Assembly (NCBI GenBank): GCA_964566545.1
Contig: CAZMIX010000011.1
Location: 1-53,846 of the forward strand
Direction of reading: 5' to 3'
Source of the DNA: JAEYFP01 sp964566545
GTDB taxonomy: Bacteria > Bacillota > Clostridia > Lachnospirales > Lachnospiraceae
DNA length: 53,846 bases
Of this stretch, positions 8,756-15,317 are shown one piece after another. Numbering within the stretch: position 1 is the stretch's first letter; every line of letters starts with the position of its first letter. The notes beneath the pieces are model-generated. The model did not search any database and was not told where the DNA came from. It saw only the letters and a program-made list of their open reading frames with translations. The translations under genes were made by a program, and so were the position numbers.

Positions 8756-9112
8756 TTAATCGATCACTCTAACACCTTCTACATAGATGTTTATTTTTTC
8801 AATTGTAAGTCCCGTAAATTCTTCCACCTTATATTTGACATTGCTGATCAGATTATCCGATACCGCCTGAATGCTGACGCCGTATGCTACAATGACATGA
8901 AAGTCTAAAATTAACTGATTATCGTCTATCTCTACACTAATTCCATGCGTGATGCTTTCCCTTTTCAAAAGCTTCACGAAGCCATCCTTCATATTAACAG
9001 AAGCCATTCCTACAATACCAAAGCACTCCACTGCAACGGAACCTGCATACTGCGCAATCACTTCCGTATCTATGCTGATGTTTCCTACTTGTGTGTTCAC
9101 ACGACCCTTCAT
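8756..9112 (-). CDS. Asp23/Gls24 family envelope stress protein (YloU-like)
   Basis: A 118-residue Asp23-family protein (GNISIDTEVIAQYAG near the N terminus, LDFHVIVAYGV in the middle, GLTIEKINIYVEGV at the end). Family members such as S. aureus Asp23 form a membrane-associated layer and respond to envelope stress. The ATG at 9112 has GGAGG seven bases upstream. It is the first gene of asp23-fakA-recG and is divergent from rpmB; the shared upstream region holds two palindromes. Confidence 0.9.
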   Translation of the reverse strand: MKGRVNTQVGNISIDTEVIAQYAGSVAVECFGIVGMASVNMKDGFVKLLKRESITHGISVEIDDNQLILDFHVIVAYGVSIQAVSDNLISNVKYKVEEFTGLTIEKINIYVEGVRVID

Positions 9113-9195
9113 AGATATTCCTCCGTTCTCTTTTCAATTACGTTACTATTTAGATTACAATATTGGATAGAAAAAGTAAATAACAAAATGGTCAT

Positions 9196-9205
9196 TGACC
9201 GGTCA
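9196..9205. promoter_or_regulatory. Palindrome TGACCGGTCA, possible operator
   Basis: A perfect 10-bp palindrome inside GGTCATTGACCGGTCATTT, with a partial extra half-site GGTCA to its left. It sits about 20 bp downstream of the asp23 -10 box, where a bound repressor would block initiation or elongation. Palindromes of this kind are common TetR-family operators, but no regulator is encoded nearby, so the binding protein is unknown. Confidence 0.5.
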
Positions 9206-9224
9206 TTTAACAAAATGCATATTA

Positions 9225-9230
9225 ATTATA
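9225..9230 (-). promoter_or_regulatory. Likely -10 box of the asp23-fakA-recG promoter
   Basis: TATAAT on the minus strand, about 110 bases upstream of asp23. No good -35 hexamer is present at 16-18 bp; that space is occupied by the 22-bp palindrome at 9231-9252. A weak second candidate (TTTACT, 17 bp, TAATCT) lies nearer the gene. Confidence 0.5.
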
Positions 9231-9252
9231 TCCTTTTTCCTCGGAAAAAGGA
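9231..9252. promoter_or_regulatory. 22-bp palindrome over the asp23 -35 region
   Basis: Perfect arms TCCTTTTTCC and GGAAAAAGGA are separated by TC. It directly abuts the TATAAT at 9225-9230 and replaces a recognisable -35 element. It could be an operator or activator site, or a hairpin-forming element between the divergent promoters. Confidence 0.55.
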
Positions 9253-9290
9253 ACCTGTAAAATATATTTTTGTGTTTTTTCATGTTTTAC

Positions 9291-9319
9291 TTGCAAATAC
9301 ATGGAACTTCTGATAAAAT
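9291..9319 (+). promoter_or_regulatory. Promoter of rpmB
   Basis: TTGCAA (9291-9296), a 17-bp spacer and TAAAAT (9314-9319) form a good sigma-A-type promoter about 70 bases upstream of the rpmB start. Confidence 0.65.
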
Positions 9320-9389
9320 ACATTTGTTGCGATTAAAATAAGCAATTTTTTATATGAATATTACTTTGTATTCTGAGGAGGTGCAACCG

Positions 9390-9575
9390 ATGGCTAAATG
9401 TGATATTTGTGGAAAAGGCGTTCATTTTGGTAATGCTGTAAGTCATTCTCATAGAAGATCCAATAGAATTTTTCATCCTAATGTAAAGCATATTAAATGC
9501 AAGGTGAATGGCGTTCCGAAAAGACTTCATGTTTGTACACAGTGTTTAAAATCAAACAAGGTGGAGCGCGCATAA
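9390..9575 (+). CDS. rpmB: 50S ribosomal protein L28
   Basis: A 61-residue L28, starting MAKCDICGKGVHFGN and ending HVCTQCLKSNKVERA. It carries two CxxC pairs (CDIC near the N terminus and CTQC near the C terminus), i.e. the zinc-binding form of L28. I set the start at ATG 9390 because GAGGAGGTGCAACCG immediately precedes it; an upstream in-frame ATG at 9354 lacks a ribosome site. It has its own promoter and terminator and is divergent from asp23, as in other Firmicutes. Confidence 0.96.
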   Translation: MAKCDICGKGVHFGNAVSHSHRRSNRIFHPNVKHIKCKVNGVPKRLHVCTQCLKSNKVERA

Positions 9576-9576
9576 T

Positions 9577-9608
9577 AAAAAAGCAATCCTATAAGGGTTG
9601 CTTTTTTA
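9577..9608 (+). terminator. Intrinsic terminator of rpmB
   Basis: AAGCAATCCT pairs with AGGGTTGCTT (one G-U pair) around a short ATA loop, with an A-run before and TTTTTTATT after. It also suits the minus-strand small gene at 9629-9772, whose stop lies about 20 bases away. Confidence 0.85.
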
Positions 9609-9628
9609 TTATGGGCACCGCTTTTCTA

Positions 9629-9772
9629 TCAAAGGCAATATAAATTATACCCTAATATTAAAAGAATAATAATTATGATTGATTCTATAAATCCATTTGG
9701 AATGAACAAAGAAATGAACATGCCAAGCGCCATCATAAATATCAAAAGACCCCAGCATTTTCTTTTTGGCAT
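9629..9772 (-). CDS. Small two-helix membrane protein (47 aa), function unknown
   Basis: This gene is below the usual length cut-off. Starting at ATG 9772 it reads MPKRKCWGLLIFMMALGM, then a second hydrophobic stretch rich in isoleucine, and ends GYNLYCL with TGA at 9629-9631. It has a basic N terminus, a first hydrophobic helix (about residues 8-25), a turn with NGFIES, and a second helix (about 31-46). AAGGG lies eight bases upstream of the ATG, and a TATAAT occurs on the same strand at 9806-9811. Small proteins beginning with a basic stretch and CWG followed by two helices recur in Clostridia, but I know of no assigned function. The plus-strand reading frame here is rejected in its favour. 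Confidence 0.7.
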   Translation of the reverse strand: MPKRKCWGLLIFMMALGMFISLFIPNGFIESIIIIILLILGYNLYCL

Positions 9773-9825
9773 GTCTTCCGCCCTTTCATACAGTTATTAT
9801 TATTTATTATATGCATTGAAAATCA

Positions 9826-9862
9826 AGACGGACACTGCTTTTCACAAAAACAGTGTCCGTTT
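9826..9862 (-). terminator. Likely terminator of the hydrogenase-like/MCP gene
   Basis: ACGGACACTG (9828-9837) and CAGTGTCCGT (9851-9860) form a 10-bp stem 12 bases after the stop of the gene at 9874-11805. The following minus-strand sequence, CTTGATTTTC, is only moderately T-rich, so termination may be partial and the small gene at 9629-9772 could be reached by read-through. Confidence 0.6.
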
Positions 9863-9873
9863 AGTCTTATAAT

Positions 9874-11805
9874 TTAGTTTTCTTCAACAAGTGCGCCCAT
9901 TTCCACAGATACTTTATTAACAATATCCTCTATAACCTCCGATTGCGCGGATATCTCTTCGGAGCTTGCCGCCAGTGTTGCGGTACGCTCGTTCAGATTG
10001 CTTACATTGTCAAGAAACTCCTTTGTCTCCTGCGTCAATGTCTGAATAGCCGGATAAAGCTCCGCACTCTGTTGTTTTCCGCGTGATACGGCTGTTTTCG
10101 TCTGTTCCGATAAATCTCTGACGCGATTTGCAATTACGGTAAAGCCTCTTCCTGCCTCACCGGATCTGGCTGCTTCGATGCCGGCATTTAACGCGAGCAT
10201 CCCCGTTTGCGTCGAAATCTTAATAATGGCATCGTTGACCTCGTCAAATCCATGTACGGAGCCTTCGACCTGCTGAAGCGATTCCGATAGGCGGTTTCCA
10301 TACGTCGTCAGAACGCTGAGTGCTTGAGCCATTTCAGACGTTTCCTCCGCCGAGGACTGATTGCCGTCCGCAAGTTCCTGCATCGATAGCTTGATCTGCT
10401 TGAAGCTCTCAAATATTTCGGCATAGGCCACCTGCTGTCTGTCAGCCTTGTCTTTGATTTCATCAGTCAGAGCATGGATATGTGCTTTTTCTTCCTCAAG
10501 ATTTCCCTTGATGAAGTGGATACAGTTATTCGGAATATTAAACCCATTCGCGATTGCCTTTGCCATCTCTTCACAGGAGTCGTAGCCGCATGCCCCACAA
10601 TTAATCTTTCTTGATTCACTTGTAAGTTTATTCACCGCGCGGAAACTTTCTTCCAACTGTTCTTCCGATATCGGAGCCAATATTTGGGATGCGTTTGCAT
10701 TGTATGTACAGATAAAGTCCTCAAGTTTTAATCCCTTAAACTGCTCATTCAAACGGTTTAAGCGTTCCTGATAGGATGCCGTCTTATCCCAAGGATCTTT
10801 CTTTTGATTGTTGTGATCGACAGTACGCCACTTATGGATTTCTAAGAGAATATCCTCGTCATCCCTTCTGTCAGCTTCACAGGCCGTACCATAAATACAG
10901 CCCTTGGAACAATTCAAGGCGTCCACCATAAATGGCAGTTCTTTCCCCTCACCCGCACGTTGTTCATACTTCTCTAAAAAATGATAAACATGCTCCGGCG
11001 ATTCTATCTGCCTTACGAAAGCATCATTACCTATAAAATGTTCCACATTTTCCCTCAAACCGCCCGGAACCGGATAAATAGCTCCAAGTCCATATTCGAT
11101 TTCATCAGAGGCGTCATAAGAGGAAAGCTTCATACCGCGAAGCCTTGTCATCAACTGTTCAAAAGTTACATTATAACTGATGTTGCCTTGATTCTGAGCG
11201 CGCGTAATTTCTGATTTTTTTGCGATACACGGACTTAAAAAAGCCAGCTTATCTGTCACATGCTCATATTTCTTCAAATAAATAGCACCGCACATCATAG
11301 GACTATGAATCGGAACAAGCTTTGGCACAAGCGACGGTGTATATTTCTCAATATAATCGACGATGGCCGGACACGGCTGCGAAATGCCGCCGATAAAATT
11401 ATATTTCGTGATATAATTCAAATAAGCCCATGTTGTGATGTCCGCCCCAAAGCTGATGCTAATAATCCTTTTAACGCCTTTGCTCTTTAAATAACCGAGC
11501 ACCTTTTTGTATTCCTTTGGATAGTTTGCAATAAATGCCGGAGCGACAAGCAGACTAATGCTGACACCGTTCTCAAGATCATTGAAAAAGCGTTCCGTAT
11601 CGTCCTCAAATATCCGCGCACCATGGTGACATACCTTAATGCAATTACCACAATGGATACAGCTATCCCCGTCCACGTAAACCTTTGATTTTTCGTCTTC
11701 AATCACCGTATGATTCGCAGACGGAATCGGGCATGACGAAATACATCTGTTGCAACCCTCGCACCTTTCATTTGTTCTGACAATTCCATCATTCAAATTC
11801 ATCAT
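9874..11805 (-). CDS. [FeFe]-hydrogenase-fold redox/H2 sensor fused to an MCP signalling domain
   Basis: A 643-residue protein with four parts. Residues 15-25 and 49-59 are two [4Fe-4S] ferredoxin motifs (CEGCNRCISSC, CIHCGNCIKVC). Residues about 80-345 resemble the catalytic domain of iron-only hydrogenases: SQPCPA at 142-147, SPCIAKK at 191-197 and LNCSKGC at 297... to 303 correspond to motifs L1, L2 and L3, keeping cluster ligands Cys145, Cys193, Cys299 and Cys303. Residues 403-428 form a further four-cysteine [4Fe-4S] motif. Residues about 440-643 are a methyl-accepting chemotaxis-type coiled coil with hairpin tip GEAGRGF (549-555). The proton-relay cysteine of L1 is replaced by Pro144, so catalysis is unlikely. 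There is no membrane segment, suggesting a cytoplasmic receptor. It lies 37 bases downstream of ytfJ and is probably the last gene of that operon. Ligand, cluster state and partners are inferred, not shown. Confidence 0.85.
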   Translation of the reverse strand: MMNLNDGIVRTNERCEGCNRCISSCPIPSANHTVIEDEKSKVYVDGDSCIHCGNCIKVCHHGARIFEDDTERFFNDLENGVSISLLVAPAFIANYPKEYKKVLGYLKSKGVKRIISISFGADITTWAYLNYITKYNFIGGISQPCPAIVDYIEKYTPSLVPKLVPIHSPMMCGAIYLKKYEHVTDKLAFLSPCIAKKSEITRAQNQGNISYNVTFEQLMTRLRGMKLSSYDASDEIEYGLGAIYPVPGGLRENVEHFIGNDAFVRQIESPEHVYHFLEKYEQRAGEGKELPFMVDALNCSKGCIYGTACEADRRDDEDILLEIHKWRTVDHNNQKKDPWDKTASYQERLNRLNEQFKGLKLEDFICTYNANASQILAPISEEQLEESFRAVNKLTSESRKINCGACGYDSCEEMAKAIANGFNIPNNCIHFIKGNLEEEKAHIHALTDEIKDKADRQQVAYAEIFESFKQIKLSMQELADGNQSSAEETSEMAQALSVLTTYGNRLSESLQQVEGSVHGFDEVNDAIIKISTQTGMLALNAGIEAARSGEAGRGFTVIANRVRDLSEQTKTAVSRGKQQSAELYPAIQTLTQETKEFLDNVSNLNERTATLAASSEEISAQSEVIEDIVNKVSVEMGALVEEN

Positions 11806-11842
11806 CAGTACCTTCCCACCTTTTTTATTTTATTATATTTCG

Positions 11843-12229
11843 CTATTCCTCATCAAAAGCGGCCGTCACCACTTCTGCGTCGGAAACAGTTTCTTCTTTT
11901 TTGGAAGCAAATTTATTGACAAGATCAGGCACCATGTCCAATATTTTAGTTACACTGTCCTGATTTTTAATATTTACAAGTCTTGTCGTTCCCTTTTGAA
12001 TGACAAGTACGGCACTCGGCGCCATTTTGCCGCTTAAGCCGCCCGCACCGTTATCCTTCTTATCATTTTTAAACTCACCGGCTCCGACACCAAAGGACAC
12101 ATCGACAAACGGAACAATAATCGTATCGTCGATTCTCGTAGCCTCTCCGACTACCGTCTTTGTTGAAAGAAATCCGTTCATTCCTTTAATCAGAGATTCT
12201 ACCACATCATTAAAATTGTTTTCAGCCAT
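11843..12229 (-). CDS. ytfJ: Spore protein YtfJ (GerW family)
   Basis: A 128-residue YtfJ/GerW protein, recognised by the conserved centre IVPFVDVSFGVGAGEF, the Gly-rich stretch GAGGLSGKMAPSAVLVI, and the acidic tail. In Bacillus subtilis the family member is a spore protein required for germination responses to some nutrients. It starts at the base immediately after the stop of the DUF2953 gene; the ytfI-ytfJ pairing is also seen in B. subtilis. This supports the organism being spore-forming. Confidence 0.92.
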   Translation of the reverse strand: MAENNFNDVVESLIKGMNGFLSTKTVVGEATRIDDTIIVPFVDVSFGVGAGEFKNDKKDNGAGGLSGKMAPSAVLVIQKGTTRLVNIKNQDSVTKILDMVPDLVNKFASKKEETVSDAEVVTAAFDEE

Positions 12230-13159
12230 CTACACAGCCTCCTTTTTTAGTATACGCATCATACGTCTGAAATCCTTATTAAAATAAATCTTCCATCCCG
12301 CCATAAGAAGCACAAATAAGGTGATTCTGCCTTTTAAAAACAGACTTCCCTCAAACACCGCATCTTCAAACTCCGGCGTAATCGTCAGATTGCCTTCAAA
12401 AAACGGGTAAATCATACCAAGGATCGCCAGCAATTGACCTGTCGAGGCCGGATCCTCAAATCCGATATGAAAAGCCGCCCGGAATTTTTTTGGTTTAATA
12501 TTTCTGAATATCTTATTTAGCTGCGAAAAACACAGCTTCATTACCTGTTGATTGCGTTCATCCTCAAACGCTTCTATATAGTAGTCAAGATTCTCTTTGA
12601 CTTCCACAATTTTTTGAATCAGCGCTGTCAGCTTTATTTTAAAATTTAAAAACAGATCCTTCAGCATTTTTAAGAATTCTTGGCACTTTGAGAAGAAGGA
12701 CTGTTTTTCTTTCCTGTTCTGTCCAATGCCTTCGCTTTTCATTGTCTTGCGTTTTGTCTTTGTTCTCCCCTGCTGTTCCTTTTCTTCGAGCTTTTGCACT
12801 TCTTGCACTGCCGGCACATCCTGCGCTTCTGGTATATCTTGCACCGCTGCTTTAGGGGAAGTGTTGAATCGATTTTTCGCAGTCGCCTTTTTTTTGTTAA
12901 AATTCAGCCGGATCCCAAATATACGGATTCTTTGTTTAAGATTGCCTTCTTCATAAGAAAATACCACACTGAGAATATGCATCAGCCATGTAAATTTCGC
13001 CTGTGCGACCAAATTTTCAGGTTCCTCCGTTCGTTCAACCTGAATACAATATCTAACCGGTACGAACAGAACAAGGCACAACAGGAACAGGATCAAGCTG
13101 AGCAAACACAACAGCACGATTCCTGTTATTTTTAAAATTAATAAAATTAGTTGCAGCAT
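12230..13159 (-). CDS. DUF2953 membrane protein (YtfI-like)
   Basis: A 309-residue protein with a strongly hydrophobic N-terminal helix (residues about 3-35, leucine-rich), the VPVRYCIQVE strand, WLMHILSVVFSYE and FGIRL typical of DUF2953, a charged low-complexity linker rich in Glu, Lys and Val (residues about 95-155), and a C-terminal half ending in a second hydrophobic helix (FVLLMAGWKIYF). Function is not established; pairing with ytfJ suggests a sporulation role. It follows the 115-aa gene by 13 bases and abuts ytfJ. Confidence 0.8.
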   Translation of the reverse strand: MLQLILLILKITGIVLLCLLSLILFLLCLVLFVPVRYCIQVERTEEPENLVAQAKFTWLMHILSVVFSYEEGNLKQRIRIFGIRLNFNKKKATAKNRFNTSPKAAVQDIPEAQDVPAVQEVQKLEEKEQQGRTKTKRKTMKSEGIGQNRKEKQSFFSKCQEFLKMLKDLFLNFKIKLTALIQKIVEVKENLDYYIEAFEDERNQQVMKLCFSQLNKIFRNIKPKKFRAAFHIGFEDPASTGQLLAILGMIYPFFEGNLTITPEFEDAVFEGSLFLKGRITLFVLLMAGWKIYFNKDFRRMMRILKKEAV

Positions 13160-13172
13160 CGTTGCCTCTATT

Positions 13173-13520
13173 CTATCTATCTTTATTCAGATTTTCCGTC
13201 AACTGCCCCGACATAAAATATGCGCGCAACTGTCCAGAGCCCCCCGATTGTTCCAAGCATTCTTCAATCATCTGACGAACAAGCTGCATAGCGGCTTCCT
13301 TGCTTTCTGCGACACCAATGACAATATGCTCACGCTTTCTAAAATAATATTGTTTAAACAAAGCAGCGGGATAAATGTCAAACAAATCCGTCTCATTTTC
13401 CGAGAGGGTAATCAGATATACCTGTACCATACCTGCGCCTGTTGCAAGCTTCCATTTGATTGTATCGATTTTCTTTTCTGTCTTTTCTGTTAAATACAGT
13501 CTTGGATGGTATGTGATCAT
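13173..13520 (-). CDS. Conserved small protein of unknown function (115 aa)
   Basis: The start ATG 13520 (MITYHPRLYLTEKTEKK) is chosen because AGAGG precedes it and a TATACT box lies just upstream; a longer frame from 13571 would begin inside the promoter. The protein is soluble, with a basic N-terminal helix (EKTEKKIDTIKWKL), a central hydrophobic strand region (VQVYLITLSENETDLFDIYP) and a helix with paired Glu and Cys (IEECLEQSGG). No catalytic motif is recognisable. It heads the probable operon with the DUF2953 gene, ytfJ and the hydrogenase-like sensor, so it may act with YtfJ in the developing spore; that is an inference from context only. Confidence 0.75.
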   Translation of the reverse strand: MITYHPRLYLTEKTEKKIDTIKWKLATGAGMVQVYLITLSENETDLFDIYPAALFKQYYFRKREHIVIGVAESKEAAMQLVRQMIEECLEQSGGSGQLRAYFMSGQLTENLNKDR

Positions 13521-13637
13521 AAACAAGACCTCTGATTCTACTTTTTCAACAGTATAACACATTTCTCCCAAATTTTGTACCAGTTTTATTTTCTTGTCTG
13601 CTCTTTTTTAATTAGATTTTATTTTACTTTTATTATA

Positions 13638-13666
13638 TTGACAAATTTCGTCTGTATTTCTATACT
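13638..13666 (+). promoter_or_regulatory. Promoter of the HD-GYP gene
   Basis: TTGACA (13638-13643), a 17-bp spacer and TATACT (13661-13666) form a near-perfect sigma-A promoter 26 bases upstream of the ATG at 13693. The ribosome site AGAAGGGGG follows at 13677-13685. Confidence 0.85.
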
Positions 13667-13692
13667 GGAGATAAGAGAAGGGGGTATTTTTC

Positions 13693-14751
13693 ATGGAAAT
13701 GATGGCCACGGTTGCATTAAAGCCAGGTATGGAACTGGGGGAGGATGCCACGAACTACAAGGGTCGTGTCATTATTAAAAAAAATACGGTTTTGGATAAG
13801 TTTCTGATCCAGAAGCTTACGATCAACTCTATCAACTGCGTCACGATCAAGGAGGCAGAGGATTATATATCCACCTATTTCCATAAAATCAAGGTCAGCA
13901 AGACCTTTAAGCAATTTGAAGAATTGTATTTTACCTATTTTAAAGCATACAGAGATTCTTTAGAGGCTTTTATTTATAAGAACCTCCCAATGGATAATGA
14001 TGCGCTTCTTGAAATTATCAGAAACATCACAACGCCGTTTTTAAAAAGTAAAACGACGATTCTTGATATGCTCTCTGTAATTCAGACGGAGGAAAAAGAT
14101 TTTCTCATTGCGCACGGTTTAAATGTTGCTATGATCTGCCATTATACCGGAAAATGGTTTAAGCTCTCTGAGGAAGAAATTAATACGCTGATTCTTTGCG
14201 GCTTTTATTATGATATTGGGAAATTTAAAATTCCGATTGAAATTATCAGGAAGCCCGGCAAACTAACGAACGAAGAATTTGAGATGATGAAGACGCATCC
14301 GCTTTATGGTTATCAATTGATTCAAGGACTGGCAATTGATGATAACATCAAACTTGCAACTCTGATGCATCATGAGCGTTGTGACGGGAGCGGATATCCG
14401 CAGAAGCTTTTAAACGAGCGCATTAATCCTTTTGCAAAAATCATTTCTATTTTGGACTCTTATGAGGCGATGGCCTCGTTCCGCTCCTACAGACCTCCGT
14501 TATGCCCATTTACGGTTATTGATATTTTTGAACAGAGTGGTCTTGGAAAGTACGATGTCGCCTATTATTTAATTTTCTTAGAGCGGATGGTTGAAGAATA
14601 TATAGGAAAAGAGGTTATGCTAAATGACGGCACGGAATGCGTTGTTGTTCTGATCAACAAGCATGCGCTTTCCCGCCCGATGGTCAAAGCCGGGGATAAT
14701 TATATTGATCTGTCTAAAAATAAAATTCTTCATATTGAGACGCTGATCTGA
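13693..14751 (+). CDS. HD-GYP domain protein with altered HD motif
   Basis: A 352-residue protein with an N-terminal region of unknown fold (1-120), an HD-GYP domain (about 125-315) and a short C-terminal beta-rich tail. The domain keeps His141, KPGKLTNEEFEMMKTHP (His202), HHE (226-228), DGSGYP (231-236) and DSYE (255-258). The signature HD pair is YD (Tyr173-Asp174, in YYDIGK), so one metal ligand is missing. Active HD-GYP proteins hydrolyse cyclic di-GMP; this one may be impaired, use a different metal set or act as a binding protein. No receiver domain or membrane helix is visible. It is a single-gene unit with a strong promoter and a bidirectional terminator shared with the NUDIX gene. 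Confidence 0.88.
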   Translation: MEMMATVALKPGMELGEDATNYKGRVIIKKNTVLDKFLIQKLTINSINCVTIKEAEDYISTYFHKIKVSKTFKQFEELYFTYFKAYRDSLEAFIYKNLPMDNDALLEIIRNITTPFLKSKTTILDMLSVIQTEEKDFLIAHGLNVAMICHYTGKWFKLSEEEINTLILCGFYYDIGKFKIPIEIIRKPGKLTNEEFEMMKTHPLYGYQLIQGLAIDDNIKLATLMHHERCDGSGYPQKLLNERINPFAKIISILDSYEAMASFRSYRPPLCPFTVIDIFEQSGLGKYDVAYYLIFLERMVEEYIGKEVMLNDGTECVVVLINKHALSRPMVKAGDNYIDLSKNKILHIETLI

Positions 14752-14773
14752 TTTTAGAATCAGAAATACTATA

Positions 14774-14817
14774 AAAAAGATGCGGCCAGGTAAGTTTTCC
14801 ACCTTCCGCATCTTTTT
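14774..14817. terminator. Bidirectional terminator between HD-GYP and NUDIX genes
   Basis: AAAAAGATGCGG (14774-14785) pairs with CCGCATCTTTTT (14806-14817) around a 20-nt loop that contains a nested AGGT/ACCT pair. T-runs are present in both directions. The right arm reaches the stop codon of the NUDIX gene. Confidence 0.88.
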
Positions 14818-15268
14818 AATAATATTTTTTACCGCACCATAAATTATTTTTTTTCATTTCAAGATATTCCTCATAGCCCTTTTCTAAAATCTGTCGTTCA
14901 TTCGTAAATTTGAGCAGGTGATAGGCTTCATGATATTTATAATAACCGGAATCCACAAAATATTCCTCACGCTGTGGCTTGCTGTAATAGCTATCTGCCA
15001 TCATCAAATACCAATGCACATCTTTTTCAACGGTATCCTCCGATATGGCAAAAGAATATTGGCTTTTTCCTATATACTTGACAATGGATGCCTGCACCCC
15101 GCCTTCTTCCAGTACTTCTCTCAAAGCCGTTTCCCTATATTCTTCTTTTTCTTCTACAGTTCCCTTCGGCAATACCCATCCTTCATATTTATTTTTTAAA
15201 TTTTTATACAAAAGTAAAATCTTGCCTCGAAAAATTACCACACCGCCACAGCTCGTTGCCTCAATCAT
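14816..15268 (-). CDS. NUDIX hydrolase
   Basis: A 150-residue NUDIX protein with the box GTVEEKEEYRETALREVLEE followed by GG, matching GX5EX7REUXEEXGU; the glutamates of REVLEEGG bind the catalytic metal. The N terminus SCGGVVIFRGKILLLYK is a typical NUDIX start. The family hydrolyses nucleoside diphosphate derivatives; the substrate cannot be told from sequence. It is the last gene of zapA-U32-ftsW-pbp-nudix, 49 bases after the transpeptidase gene. Confidence 0.9.
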   Translation of the reverse strand: MIEATSCGGVVIFRGKILLLYKNLKNKYEGWVLPKGTVEEKEEYRETALREVLEEGGVQASIVKYIGKSQYSFAISEDTVEKDVHWYLMMADSYYSKPQREEYFVDSGYYKYHEAYHLLKFTNERQILEKGYEEYLEMKKNNLWCGKKYY

Positions 15269-15317
15269 TGCAATGTCTCCGTTCTGGTGTTATGAAATTA
15301 CTGGGATCAGTATACCA

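Noticed and set aside
8255..8908. Plus-strand open frame of 217 codons
   Set aside because: Antisense to the start of fakA and end of asp23, Ser/Val-rich with no domain; both minus-strand genes are certain.
9675..9872. Plus-strand 65-codon open frame
   Set aside because: It overlaps the small minus-strand membrane gene and runs through the terminator stem at 9826-9862; no ribosome site.
9874..11805. Active [FeFe] hydrogenase
   Set aside because: The proton-relay cysteine and the L2/L3 methionines are replaced and the protein ends in a signalling domain; sensing is more likely than catalysis.
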